A DNA stretch of 56,368 bases from Prevotella sp. (GTDB taxonomy: Bacteria > Bacillota_I > Bacilli_A > ML615J-28 > CAG-313). Below are positions 46,541 through 55,386 of the stretch, piece after piece. Position numbers and translations under genes: made by a program. The DNA is taken from assembly GCA_023665755.1 (NCBI GenBank), contig JAMPDF010000008.1, positions 1 to 56,368 on the forward strand, read 5' to 3'. The notes under the pieces were generated by a model. That model was not told the DNA's origin. It searched no databases and saw only the letters and a list, made by a program, of their open reading frames with translations. Every line of letters starts with the position of its first letter. Positions within the stretch are counted from its first letter, which is position 1.

Positions 46541-47257
46541 CTATAGGGGATGACTTTTCATCTTTGCATACGCTCTAGGGTAGGCCATTGGAGTAGATGC
46601 TATCTTTTGAATGTGTAAGATTGTCCTATTTCCCGACGATTCTGGAAGTTGAAAAGTAGCTGTTTTTTCTACTTTTGCCCCTAGTTTTGAAATTGCGTTT
46701 TTAGCAAAATCTAATTCTTCTTGATAATTTTGTCCCTTTAATGCCAAAAAATATCCACCCTTTTTTACATACGGAATCGTTAATTCTACTAGTATATTTA
46801 GTGGTGCAACCGCTCTTGCCACAACAAAATCAAAAGATTCTCTAGCTAATTTGATATAATGCTCCGCCCTTTCATTCACTACTTGAATACCTTCTAATTG
46901 TAGGGTTTCGATCACTTTTGCTAAGAACAAACATCTTTTAGTAGTTGGTTCTAGTAGCGTTACTTTTAAATCTGGATATATAATTTTTAAAACAATCCCA
47001 GGAAAACCAGCACCTGTACCTACATCTAGTAACGTCGCCTTTTCGTTCACTTCTATTTTGTTTAACGTCAAAATGCTATCATAATAGTGTTTGATATATA
47101 CTCCAGATAAATCAGTAATAGTAGTCAGATTCATTTGCTTTGACCACTCCACTAGTAGTTGATAATATGTATATAGAGCTTCTTCTTGTCTTGTATCTAA
47201 GTGAAGCAATTCATTTAGCATTTGATTATATTTATGCGCTTCTTGAGTCATGTACAT
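46541..47257 (-). CDS. rsmG: 16S rRNA (guanine527-N7)-methyltransferase
   Basis: 238 residues: SAM site LLDVGTGAGFPGIVLKI and FVVARAVAPL motif. Start at the ATG behind AAAAGGAAA; it overlaps mnmG by 26 bases. A TTG farther upstream is rejected since the ATG gives the usual length. Confidence 0.95.
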   Translation of the reverse strand: MYMTQEAHKYNQMLNELLHLDTRQEEALYTYYQLLVEWSKQMNLTTITDLSGVYIKHYYDSILTLNKIEVNEKATLLDVGTGAGFPGIVLKIIYPDLKVTLLEPTTKRCLFLAKVIETLQLEGIQVVNERAEHYIKLARESFDFVVARAVAPLNILVELTIPYVKKGGYFLALKGQNYQEELDFAKNAISKLGAKVEKTATFQLPESSGNRTILHIQKIASTPMAYPRAYAKMKSHPL

Positions 47258-49169
47258 GTTTTCCTTTTCTTTTTGCCTCAATATAGACTAGTAAAATGGC
47301 AATATCCGATGGATTGACACCACTAATTCTAGTAGCTTGGGCAATCGTTCTTGGTCTTACTTTATTTAATTTTTCTCTTGCCTCACTGGCTAAATTAGCG
47401 ATTTCTTGATAATTGATATCATCTGGGATTTTTACACTTTCTAGTTTTAATACTCGTTGTGCCTCTTTGAATTCTTTATCAATATATCCTTGATATTTAA
47501 TCTCTATAGTGATTTGATTACCTAGTTCATCATCTAATGGCATATCCAAATCCAACATTTGTACAATATCTTGATAAGTAATTTCAGGTCGTTTCATCAG
47601 TTCAATTGCGGAAATACCATCTTTTAAAATGGGTGATGATATATTTACTAAATAAGCATTGATATGTTCTTTAGGGGTCAGTTTTATTTGGGCTAATCTT
47701 TCTTTTTCTGCCTTTAATTTCTCCATCTTTAGTACATAGTCTTGGTATCGTTTCTCTTGAATCAGTCCTACTCTATATCCATAGTGTAGTAACCGTTGAT
47801 CTGCATTGTCATGTCGCAATAATAAACGATACTCTGCCCGTGATGTCAACATTCGGTAAGGATCTGTTACACCTTTTGTAACTAAATCATCTATCAATAC
47901 TCCAATATACGCTTCGTCTCTTTTCAAAACTAGTGGTTCCTTTTTTTGAATATAACAACTGGCATTGATACCCGCTATTAATCCTTGAGCAGCTGCTTCT
48001 TCATAACCACTTGTTCCATTCACTTGTCCACCAAAAAATAATCCTTTCACCCGTTTGGATTCCAATGTAGGTTTTAATTCAAGTGGATCAATGGCATCAT
48101 ACTCAATGGCATAGGCATATCTTGCTATTTTAGCGTGTTCAAAGCCTGGCAAAGAATGCACCATCTCTTCTTGTACAGCATGTGGCATACTCGTTGAAAA
48201 ACCTTGAATATAGGTTTCATTGAGTGATAAACTTTCTGGTTCTAAAAAAAGTTGATGTCGCTCTTTATCAGAAAAACGGACTAATTTATCTTCAATAGAT
48301 GGACAATACCTTGGTCCAACACCTTCTACAATACCAGAATACATACTAGACTCTGTTAAATGAGATCGAATGATTTCGTGCGTTTTTGGAGTGGTCCAAA
48401 TTAAATAACAAGGTATTTGCTTTTCAAATGGAATCATATCTTTGGGATTTGTTTCATAACTAAATGTAAGTGGCATATTCGTGCCTAATTCTAATTGTCC
48501 CTTAGAAAAATCAATAGTATCTGTATATACTCTTGGTGGTGTTCCCGTCTTTAGACGTAATAGTTGAAATCCAATTTTTCTAAGTGAGGTTGATAATCCA
48601 TAATTGGTATTTTCCCCATCAGGACCAGATGGTGTTGCATTTTTTCCACAAAGTACTCGTGAAGATAAATATGTTCCTGTAGTAATAACTACTGCTCGTG
48701 AATTAATCTTTGTTCCATCTTCTAAGATAACTCCTTGTATTACATTTCCAAGCGTCATCAATTGATCTACTAAAGCAATATATATATCTAAATTTTTTTC
48801 TTGAACCACTATAGATTGCATATATTTTGCATAAGCCAATTTATCTGACTGTACACGCATAGCTCTAACAGCTGGACCTTTTGATAAATTGAGCATTTTC
48901 ACTTGCAGACAAGTGTGATCGGCTGATTTTGCCATTTGTCCACCTAATGCATCGATTTCACGAACCAAAATACCTTTGGCTGGACCACCAATGGAAGGAT
49001 TGCATGGCATATTTCCAATGCGTTCAAAACTACCACACACCATTATCGTTTGAAGACCAATTCTAACACAAGCTAGTGCTGCCTCAATTCCAGCATGTCC
49101 TCCCCCAACAATAATTACATCATAGTGATTCTTTTTTGATAATTCTTCTTTTGTGAATATAATACCCAT
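47232..49169 (-). CDS. mnmG: tRNA uridine-5-carboxymethylaminomethyl modification enzyme
   Basis: 645 residues, FAD motif GGGHAGIEAA (about 22-31), CNPSIGGPAKG and DHTCLQVKML in the N-domain; C-terminal helical region with SRAEYRLLLRHDNADQRL. Works with MnmE (not in this window) on U34 of tRNAs. Confidence 0.97.
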   Translation of the reverse strand: MGIIFTKEELSKKNHYDVIIVGGGHAGIEAALACVRIGLQTIMVCGSFERIGNMPCNPSIGGPAKGILVREIDALGGQMAKSADHTCLQVKMLNLSKGPAVRAMRVQSDKLAYAKYMQSIVVQEKNLDIYIALVDQLMTLGNVIQGVILEDGTKINSRAVVITTGTYLSSRVLCGKNATPSGPDGENTNYGLSTSLRKIGFQLLRLKTGTPPRVYTDTIDFSKGQLELGTNMPLTFSYETNPKDMIPFEKQIPCYLIWTTPKTHEIIRSHLTESSMYSGIVEGVGPRYCPSIEDKLVRFSDKERHQLFLEPESLSLNETYIQGFSTSMPHAVQEEMVHSLPGFEHAKIARYAYAIEYDAIDPLELKPTLESKRVKGLFFGGQVNGTSGYEEAAAQGLIAGINASCYIQKKEPLVLKRDEAYIGVLIDDLVTKGVTDPYRMLTSRAEYRLLLRHDNADQRLLHYGYRVGLIQEKRYQDYVLKMEKLKAEKERLAQIKLTPKEHINAYLVNISSPILKDGISAIELMKRPEITYQDIVQMLDLDMPLDDELGNQITIEIKYQGYIDKEFKEAQRVLKLESVKIPDDINYQEIANLASEAREKLNKVRPRTIAQATRISGVNPSDIAILLVYIEAKRKGKHVHDSRSA

Positions 49170-49170
49170 A

Positions 49171-49401
49171 TTACGACTTCCTTAATACATAAGCAACTAT
49201 TACAATTAAAATGAGTAAGCCAAGGCCTAAACATAGCCCTAACAATTTGGTCATTGACTTATTCATTTTAGCCTTTTTCTCCATTTTCTTTTGTTTCATA
49301 ATTGATGCTTCTCTTTCTTTTGACATAGGTAATGATGCCATACAAAAATCGCAAGTTAAGGCATCATATCTATTTTCATTATGACACTTAGGACATATCA
49401 T
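49171..49401 (-). CDS. Zinc-ribbon membrane protein
   Basis: 76 residues: Cys2-Cys2 zinc ribbon (CPKC and CDFC), basic linker and a C-terminal transmembrane helix (about 55-72). No more specific assignment possible. Start at the ATG behind AGGTGG. Next to mnmG by one base. Confidence 0.75.
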   Translation of the reverse strand: MICPKCHNENRYDALTCDFCMASLPMSKEREASIMKQKKMEKKAKMNKSMTKLLGLCLGLGLLILIVIVAYVLRKS

Positions 49402-49524
49402 ACTTTCCACCTAAATCCTTCTATATTGTTAAGTTTTATTCTTATTGATATATTATACACTATTTTAATCTTTTTTTCTATAAGAATGAAAAAAGAAGGC
49501 TTATTTTACCCTCTTATTTCTCAA

Positions 49525-50100
49525 CTATTTTACAATTATCCCCATTACCCCAGGTACCATACCTGCCGCATTGGATTCATCTGTATCAATATGCATTGCA
49601 AGTGCATAGGTATCACTGACTCTAACTACTACATCGCCAAAAATTAAAGAACGCTCTGGGGTTTTGACTTCTACTTGGACAATATCTTTATCTTTTACGC
49701 CTAACATTTCCGCATCTTTTACTGTTGCATGAATATGTCTTTTGGCAACAATTACGCCTTCGGAAAGTTCAATTTCTCCACAAGGACCAACTAATTTACA
49801 TCCTGGTGTTCCTGCTAAATCGCCTGATTCTCGAATTGCAATGCCAAGTCCTAAACTTCTTGCATCTGTTGCAGAAAGTTCAACTTGTGATGCCTTTCTA
49901 AAAGGACCCAAAATAGATACTCCTGGAAGTTCCTTTTTTGGACCTACAACAGTTACACGTTCAGCACATGCAAATTGTCCTGGTTGTGATAAATCTTTCT
50001 TTGGTGTAAGGGTTGCATCAGTTCCAAATAATACTTTAAAATCTGCTTCAGTTAAATGAATATGGCGAGCAGATGTTTCAACAATAAATTCTTTTCCCAT
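49525..50100 (-). CDS. pduL: Phosphate propanoyl/acetyltransferase, PduL type
   Basis: 191 residues. Two His-rich metal motifs ARHIHLTEADF and VAKRHIHATVKDAE, plus MHIDTDESNAAG match PduL, a zinc phosphotransacylase unlike Pta. Works on acetyl- or propanoyl-CoA, linking to acetate kinase for ATP. No shell or diol genes are near, so it is probably the housekeeping phosphotransacetylase. Start at 50100 is set by RBS AAGGAAAT. Confidence 0.9.
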   Translation of the reverse strand: MGKEFIVETSARHIHLTEADFKVLFGTDATLTPKKDLSQPGQFACAERVTVVGPKKELPGVSILGPFRKASQVELSATDARSLGLGIAIRESGDLAGTPGCKLVGPCGEIELSEGVIVAKRHIHATVKDAEMLGVKDKDIVQVEVKTPERSLIFGDVVVRVSDTYALAMHIDTDESNAAGMVPGVMGIIVK

Positions 50101-50183
50101 ATGATATTTCCTTCTTTCGTTTTCCTCTTTATATATATTATAACAAAAAATTAGCATTTGGTCAAAAATAAGACCTAATAAAT

Positions 50184-50212
50184 TTGAAAATATTTGTCTA
50201 TTATAGTATAAT
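50184..50212 (+). promoter_or_regulatory. rimO promoter
   Basis: TTGAAA (50184-50189), 17 bases, TATAAT (50207-50212), and AGGTGA before the ATG. Confidence 0.75.
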
Positions 50213-50251
50213 ATATTGATATAAAAACTTTTAACGAATATAGGTGAAGAA

Positions 50252-51556
50252 ATGAAACTTGGAATGATTTCACTTGGTTGTGCTAAAAATCTAATTGACA
50301 CAGAATTATTTTTAGGTGTAGCCAAGAAATATCAAATTGAAATTACAAATGAACTAAGTCAAGCAGATATTTTAGTTGTAAATACTTGTGGTTTTATTGA
50401 AAGCGCTAAAAAGGAAGCCATTGACACCATTTTGGATTTAGTAGAACAAAAAAGAAATAGAACTATTATTGCTATGGGTTGTTTAGTAGAACGTTATTTA
50501 GAGGACCTAAAACGAGAAATCCCTGAAGTAGATATCTACTTTCCTATTCAAGATTATGATCATATTGATGAAGTATTTCAAAAAATACTTCATACGCCAA
50601 CTTCTTATTCAATGGACTATACAAATCGTGTGATTACAACTTTGCCACATAGTGCTTATTTGCGCATTTCCGAAGGTTGTAATAACCGCTGTAGTTATTG
50701 TGCAATTCCACTTATTCGAGGTCCATTTAAGAGTAGATCTTTTGATAGCCTTTTAGAAGAAGCCTATTATTTAGCCAATCAAGGCGTCAAAGAAATTACA
50801 CTGATTGGTCAAGATACAACTCGTTATGGGAGCGATTTAAAGGAAGGGAAGACTTTAGCGACATTGTTACATGAATTATCCAAAATAGAGTCTTTTGAAA
50901 TAATTCGTGTACTTTACTTATATCCAGATGAAATCACAAACGAACTTATAGAAGAAATCAAAACAAATTCAAAAGTTGCTAGATACTTTGATATTCCTAT
51001 TCAGCATGCCTCAAATCATATGTTAACCGCTATGAATAGAAGAGGAAACCAAGATTTTCTTACGCACTTAATGCAATCTATTCGTAGTCAAATACCTAAT
51101 GCGGTCATCCGAACAACCCTCATTGTAGGATTTCCTGGAGAAACGAAAGAGGATTTTCGGATCTTATACGATTTTGTATCTAACCAAAAATTCAATAGAC
51201 TGGGTGTTTTCACCTATTCTGATGAAGAAGATACACCAGGTTTTGAGATGTACCCCAAAGTAGATTCTTCTATAATGAATAAACGAAAAAATATGATTAT
51301 GGAATTGCAAAATGAAATTTCTCTCCAATATCATCAAAGCTTAATTGGCCAAACATTTGATTGTATTATAGACCACTATGATGCAAGATATCAACGATAT
51401 ACAGCTAGAAGCTATCATTATGCACCTGATGATGTGGATGGAGCTATATATATTTTTTCTGCTTTCCATGAAGGTTATGTGGGTACAATTAGAAAAGTTA
51501 AAATTGTAGAAGCAACGGATTATGACTTGATTGGTATATGGCCAGAAATAAAGTAA
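50252..51556 (+). CDS. rimO: Ribosomal protein S12 methylthiotransferase
   Basis: 434 residues. N-terminal [4Fe-4S] cysteines Cys10, Cys46, Cys77; radical SAM CNNRCSYC (Cys143, 147, 150); C-terminal TRAM-like end. The N-terminal SLGCAKNLID and the GYVGTIRKVKIVEATDYDLIG tail mark RimO rather than MiaB. It methylthiolates Asp in S12. Monocistronic. Confidence 0.95.
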   Translation: MKLGMISLGCAKNLIDTELFLGVAKKYQIEITNELSQADILVVNTCGFIESAKKEAIDTILDLVEQKRNRTIIAMGCLVERYLEDLKREIPEVDIYFPIQDYDHIDEVFQKILHTPTSYSMDYTNRVITTLPHSAYLRISEGCNNRCSYCAIPLIRGPFKSRSFDSLLEEAYYLANQGVKEITLIGQDTTRYGSDLKEGKTLATLLHELSKIESFEIIRVLYLYPDEITNELIEEIKTNSKVARYFDIPIQHASNHMLTAMNRRGNQDFLTHLMQSIRSQIPNAVIRTTLIVGFPGETKEDFRILYDFVSNQKFNRLGVFTYSDEEDTPGFEMYPKVDSSIMNKRKNMIMELQNEISLQYHQSLIGQTFDCIIDHYDARYQRYTARSYHYAPDDVDGAIYIFSAFHEGYVGTIRKVKIVEATDYDLIGIWPEIK

Positions 51557-51561
51557 CATAA

Positions 51562-51607
51562 AAAATAAAATGAGATTCTTTAAATTTAAAGAATCTCATT
51601 TTATTTT
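51562..51607. terminator. Perfect 46-base palindrome, bidirectional terminator
   Basis: Both 23-base arms are exact complements without a loop, between converging rimO and DUF2779 genes. Confidence 0.85.
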
Positions 51608-51613
51608 CCTAGC

Positions 51614-53566
51614 CTATTCTAACACTTCTTTTTTCAATCCTCTTAATATACATACCATAGCCCAAGTATCTTGTCTGCAATATGTACGCAATGCTAAGTA
51701 TTTATTTTGATATTCCTCCTCACTAAAATAAGGAAGTAATCCATAAGTAATAATGGCCTCAGTACCATTTTTTACTTCTAAATCTTGATATGATAAATCA
51801 GTAAATAAAGGTAAAACTTTTTTAATTGAAAAAGATCCATGCATCAAATAATGATAATACGTAAAACTTGGTTTTTGATTTGATTCACTCATAACCTCTT
51901 CAGGCAACACCTTTTCATAAAGTGATGTCGTTCCCTTCAATACTTCTAGTAAATCAAATATATGCTTATTAATCGTATCTAATTCTTTCTTATACTGAGG
52001 ATATATATATGAAAGTTCTTTTAATCTAGTCTTTTCAAACGATTTGTTGTATACCATTACAGTACCACCAGCTGATAAATCAATATCTTTTATCAGTTGT
52101 TTTACCAATTCTAATCTTCGATCTTGATGATCAGGTGCCAAAAACTCACGATGATTTTGAACCAAATCACACTGATTTTCAGTTTTTTCAATATGTAGTG
52201 AATACTGAAATAAAGATTGCTGATAAGGACTTTCACCTTTATATCGTGGAAGTGGACAATTATAGCTTTCAAAATCTAAATAATAAATAGGATATTGAAT
52301 TGACGCAAGCGCATATCGTATTCGTTCTTTATCTATATAAGGTTGATGATTTAGAAAACTTTGATATTCTACAATATGATCAAGCTTAGTTACATAAGGG
52401 TATGCTTGTTCCATTGTGGTACAGCCTCTATTGATTAAATCATAAACAGATATTATTTTTTTCTTTCCTTTTTGTTCTTCTGAGAAAGCATAATGCTTAC
52501 CTGTATATTCTAAAATAGAACCTTCACATAATACATCTTTCATGCAAATTTTACAAAATTTGCAAGCGGTAGTTTTCTTATATTCACAATATTCACCCAA
52601 TTGATGAGAGTGAATTTCTAAATAGGTTAATTGATGCATTAACTGATCACGTTCTATTTGAATTTGATTTTGATACTGCTCTGTGATATCGCTAAAGTCA
52701 TATATTTTAAATAGCGCATTCCCTTTTGCATCTTGATCATAAACTGGCTGCTGTTGACTATTGTATCGACCACTAAAACGATATTCAGCATTCAAAACCA
52801 CTAAATAATACGCTATTGATTTTGGTTTTTTTAATGGCTTTTGGGACAAAGATTGTTCAATAATGTGACGTTCTACAGACAAATCATATATATATTTTCC
52901 ACAATCTGAATAGCGATTCAATAATTTTTGCTTTTTCTTATCTATCATTTCTTGCGTAATAGTCTTACTTCCTATTTTTTGGTCTACTAATTGATCACCT
53001 ACAAATACAGCAATTCCTTCTTTATTTGACTTAAAAAGAGGAATTTCTTCTTGTTTTATTTTCATCTTCAAATCATCATATTTTTTACTGGTCGTCGCCT
53101 TTACCTCAAAAATATAAATCTTCTCTTCATCTTCTAAATAACCATCTAAGAAGCAATAAAACGTATTCCCATCATATCTGTATTCATACTTTTTTTGTTC
53201 GTATGTATTTGTTGAAGCCATAATGGGGTGTTGAAATACATTTGAAACATGCAAGATAGCTAGTCGTTCTACCTCGGTAAAAATATCCTGAAATGCCTCT
53301 AGTTGTGGATTTGTAATACTTGTTAAATCTTCTCCAGTTTCTAGGTCAAACATTTCACTAAGCATTTCTACTATTTCCTCTTGATGGAATTCAATATTTG
53401 TTTGTGAAAGTTGATTCATTGCTTGAATAATTGCGTGATCTTTTTCAAGTTTCTTTCCATCTATAGCCTGTACTTCATGGAATGAACGATTCATGTATAT
53501 ATCATATAGACTTGGAAAATTTTTGCATCTTGTTAAATTTTTGAATAAGGTCTTAGATATATTCAT
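51614..53566 (-). CDS. DUF2779 protein: RecB/Cas4-like nuclease fused to DnaQ-like exonuclease
   Basis: 650 residues. N-half: PD-(D/E)xK site Asp141, Glu154-Val-Lys156 with cysteines 14 and 327/335/338/341/347, like the Fe-S nucleases AddB and Cas4. C-half: three DEDD-like motifs, YLDFESY (Asp431, Glu433), MVYNKSFEKTRL (Asn507, Glu511) and YCRQDTWAM (Asp633), with Asp538 as a further acidic residue. It should process nucleic acid 5' or 3' ends; no role is established. RBS AGGAG lies inside the last codons of the hydrogenase-like gene, so the two are co-translated. Confidence 0.8.
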   Translation of the reverse strand: MNISKTLFKNLTRCKNFPSLYDIYMNRSFHEVQAIDGKKLEKDHAIIQAMNQLSQTNIEFHQEEIVEMLSEMFDLETGEDLTSITNPQLEAFQDIFTEVERLAILHVSNVFQHPIMASTNTYEQKKYEYRYDGNTFYCFLDGYLEDEEKIYIFEVKATTSKKYDDLKMKIKQEEIPLFKSNKEGIAVFVGDQLVDQKIGSKTITQEMIDKKKQKLLNRYSDCGKYIYDLSVERHIIEQSLSQKPLKKPKSIAYYLVVLNAEYRFSGRYNSQQQPVYDQDAKGNALFKIYDFSDITEQYQNQIQIERDQLMHQLTYLEIHSHQLGEYCEYKKTTACKFCKICMKDVLCEGSILEYTGKHYAFSEEQKGKKKIISVYDLINRGCTTMEQAYPYVTKLDHIVEYQSFLNHQPYIDKERIRYALASIQYPIYYLDFESYNCPLPRYKGESPYQQSLFQYSLHIEKTENQCDLVQNHREFLAPDHQDRRLELVKQLIKDIDLSAGGTVMVYNKSFEKTRLKELSYIYPQYKKELDTINKHIFDLLEVLKGTTSLYEKVLPEEVMSESNQKPSFTYYHYLMHGSFSIKKVLPLFTDLSYQDLEVKNGTEAIITYGLLPYFSEEEYQNKYLALRTYCRQDTWAMVCILRGLKKEVLE

Positions 53567-53568
53567 TA

Positions 53569-54684
53569 TTATCTCCTACATATAGTAGAATAACCAGGAT
53601 ATAATAAAAATTTTTTATATATATGATTCATATTGTAATCCTCTAAAAAAGCTGTCATCTTCTGATATTGTAAATGAGGAAAAGTATCCGCTATAAAAAT
53701 AAAATCAACATCAGTCAGTGCATCTAGTTGTTCTATGCTTAAAAATTTAGGGCAAACACATGCATCAAATGTAACCTCTTTATATCTAGCACAAATCCAC
53801 AAAATATCATCATTTATACTTGTCTCAAAGGACTCTGTTTTAAATCCCATTTGTTCAAATAACTGAAAAACAATCATAGCATTATAGGGAGTATCTATTT
53901 CTACTGTATCTTTTATATAAATTTCTTTTGAAATGCCTCCGTCATAACAAACTCCACTCCCTATAACCTCAAATTGATTCATCAATACGACTTGGTCAAT
54001 CATAGAATTTGTGCACAAGATTTGAGACCTTACTGTATGATAGGATAAAGAAGAAGTGGTGATATATGTTATGTGAATAGGCTTTTCAATATGACGGATT
54101 CTTTGATAATATTCTTTGATTAAAATAGCTGCTATTTCTTCAGGAGATTTTATGTTTAATACTCTATTAGCCGGGTAATGTAGTAAATTATGTTTAACAA
54201 TCCATATAGGATCTTGGCGTATTAAATCTAGTTTTTTAGACTTATCTAGTAATAACTGATGACTTACCTCAAGATAATAAATCATTTCCGCAAATTTTAA
54301 ATTAATTATATCTTGAAAACCTTTATCTTGATATGCACTGAAGCATTCTTGATATATGTGTGGTTCACATATTAAAATATGATAATTGCTTTCATCTAAC
54401 TCGATTTTATCTATAGAAAAAAAATTAGAGACCCACAATGCATTATAATATGCAACAATCTTATCTGATAAAGTATATATAACTTGCCCGTCTTCAAGAA
54501 TAACATCTTTAGCATTTACTAAATCAGCACATGACTCCATTTCTACTTTTATATCATCAAATGTTTTTAAAAACTCTATATCAGAGATTAAAAGAATATT
54601 TTCCTTAATCAAGAAATCTAGTAAAAAAAGGGGACTGTCTGTATCCTCTATTTGGTACACTTTTTGATTTATTGATACTTTCAT
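53569..54684 (-). CDS. Cysteine-less [FeFe]-hydrogenase-like protein
   Basis: 371 residues. N-terminal ferredoxin-like domain (1-90): MKVSINQKVYQIED and ILEDGQVIYTLSDKI align with the [2Fe-2S] domain of [FeFe] hydrogenases, where a hydrogenase reads IEDGMIINTNSDAV. The accessory [4Fe-4S] domains are missing. Residues 100-335 follow the H-domain of hndD: KGFQDI (GFDDV), RQDPIWI (156-162, replacing TSCSPGW), LHYPANRVLNIKSPEEI (YYPQYLENLSSCKSPQQM), IKEYY (IKHYY), YITTS (replacing IMPC), MIDQVVL (DIDYVLT) and GSGVCYDGG (GAGVIFGATGG). No cluster ligand is conserved, so it cannot be a hydrogenase. Function unknown; it precedes a nuclease gene by two bases. Confidence 0.72.
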   Translation of the reverse strand: MKVSINQKVYQIEDTDSPLFLLDFLIKENILLISDIEFLKTFDDIKVEMESCADLVNAKDVILEDGQVIYTLSDKIVAYYNALWVSNFFSIDKIELDESNYHILICEPHIYQECFSAYQDKGFQDIINLKFAEMIYYLEVSHQLLLDKSKKLDLIRQDPIWIVKHNLLHYPANRVLNIKSPEEIAAILIKEYYQRIRHIEKPIHITYITTSSLSYHTVRSQILCTNSMIDQVVLMNQFEVIGSGVCYDGGISKEIYIKDTVEIDTPYNAMIVFQLFEQMGFKTESFETSINDDILWICARYKEVTFDACVCPKFLSIEQLDALTDVDFIFIADTFPHLQYQKMTAFLEDYNMNHIYKKFLLYPGYSTICRR

Positions 54685-54809
54685 ATATACACCTAACCTT
54701 AACTATTTATATCTATTTATTTCTTATTATAACATAATTTCAGTATTTTTTTTAATAATTACATAGATTTTTACAATTTGGTTATACTAATAAAAAAGGG
54801 GGAGAGTTC

Positions 54810-54941
54810 ATGGAGCTAAAAAATGCAAAAAAAAGAAAAAACGAGAAATGTGGAGATTGTTTTTATACAGATAATTGTACTACTAAAATAACGACATGTC
54901 CATATTTAAAAAAACCTAAATATACAGATGAAAATGAATAG
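54810..54941 (+). CDS. 43-residue cysteine-rich protein
   Basis: Short gene: strong AAGGGGGAGAG precedes the ATG and TATACT lies upstream. The lysine-rich N-terminus is followed by KCGDCFYTDNC and a TCPY motif, four cysteines in all that may bind zinc or a Fe-S cluster. No family recognised. It is divergent from the hydrogenase-like gene. Confidence 0.6.
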   Translation: MELKNAKKRKNEKCGDCFYTDNCTTKITTCPYLKKPKYTDENE

Positions 54942-55035
54942 AAAAATTTTAGTATAATTTACTAAGTTTTTTCTATTTCTACAACTATAACATATACAAA
55001 ATTAAATCGGCAAAATATAATTTTCATCACTTTTA

Positions 55036-55063
55036 TTGATTATTTATTTTTATTTGATATAAT
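55036..55063 (+). promoter_or_regulatory. Promoter of the small RNA gene
   Basis: TTGATT (55036-55041), 16 bases, TATAAT (55058-55063). Confidence 0.65.
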
Positions 55064-55069
55064 TATTGT

Positions 55070-55190
55070 GGAAAAGGTGTTAAGGCTCTCGTATATTTGA
55101 GCCTGTGGGCCTGGAATATTCCTGTAAAAATTTTTACCTTCTGCCGCCTTTTTCTATGTAATCCCTTTTAGGGATTTTTTATTTTTTATA
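55070..55190 (+). ncRNA. Small structured RNA of unknown family
   Basis: About 120 bases between a good promoter and a terminator, with no ORF or ribosome-binding site. The 5' end GGAAAAGGTG pairs with CGCCTTTTTC near 55145-55154, closing the molecule; an internal hairpin AGGCTC/GAGCCT (55083-55104) and palindromes GGAATATTCC and GTAAAAATTTTTAC follow. It is GC-rich compared with its surroundings. It does not show the GGAA-loop and AGCAG of SRP RNA, the T-box or known riboswitch motifs. A divergent 6S or SRP RNA cannot be ruled out. Confidence 0.6.
55160..55180 (+). terminator. Terminator of the small RNA gene
   Basis: Stem AATCCC/GGGATT with a TTTTA loop, then a T-run. The rest of 54942-55303 shows no further gene. 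Confidence 0.75.
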
Positions 55191-55262
55191 AACAGAATAG
55201 TCTTTCTCTTTTTTTTAGAGTGGTTCTTTTCTTATTTCTAGCGAGGGATTAAAAAACAAAAA

Positions 55263-55290
55263 AAGAACCTAATCTTTCGATTAAGTTCTT
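55263..55290 (-). terminator. Terminator of the tRNA cluster
   Basis: 12-bp stem with a GAAA tetraloop on the minus strand, one G-U pair, and a following U-run. Confidence 0.85.
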
Positions 55291-55303
55291 AAATTTTTCA
55301 TTA

Positions 55304-55379
55304 TGGTGGCTTGGGCCGGGATCGAACCGGCGACACATGGATTTTCAGTCCATTGCTCTACCGACTGAGCTACCTAGCC
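55304..55379 (-). tRNA. tRNA-Phe (GAA)
   Basis: Cloverleaf with GAA in CTGAAAATC; CCA is encoded. The acceptor stem GGCTAGG/CCAAGCC has an A5-A68 mismatch, unlike the usual paired helix. Last of 11 genes. Confidence 0.93.
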
Positions 55380-55386
55380 AACAAAA

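Noticed and set aside
55070..55190. 4.5S/SRP RNA identity for the small RNA
   Set aside because: Lacks the GGAAGGAAGCAG domain IV core on either strand.
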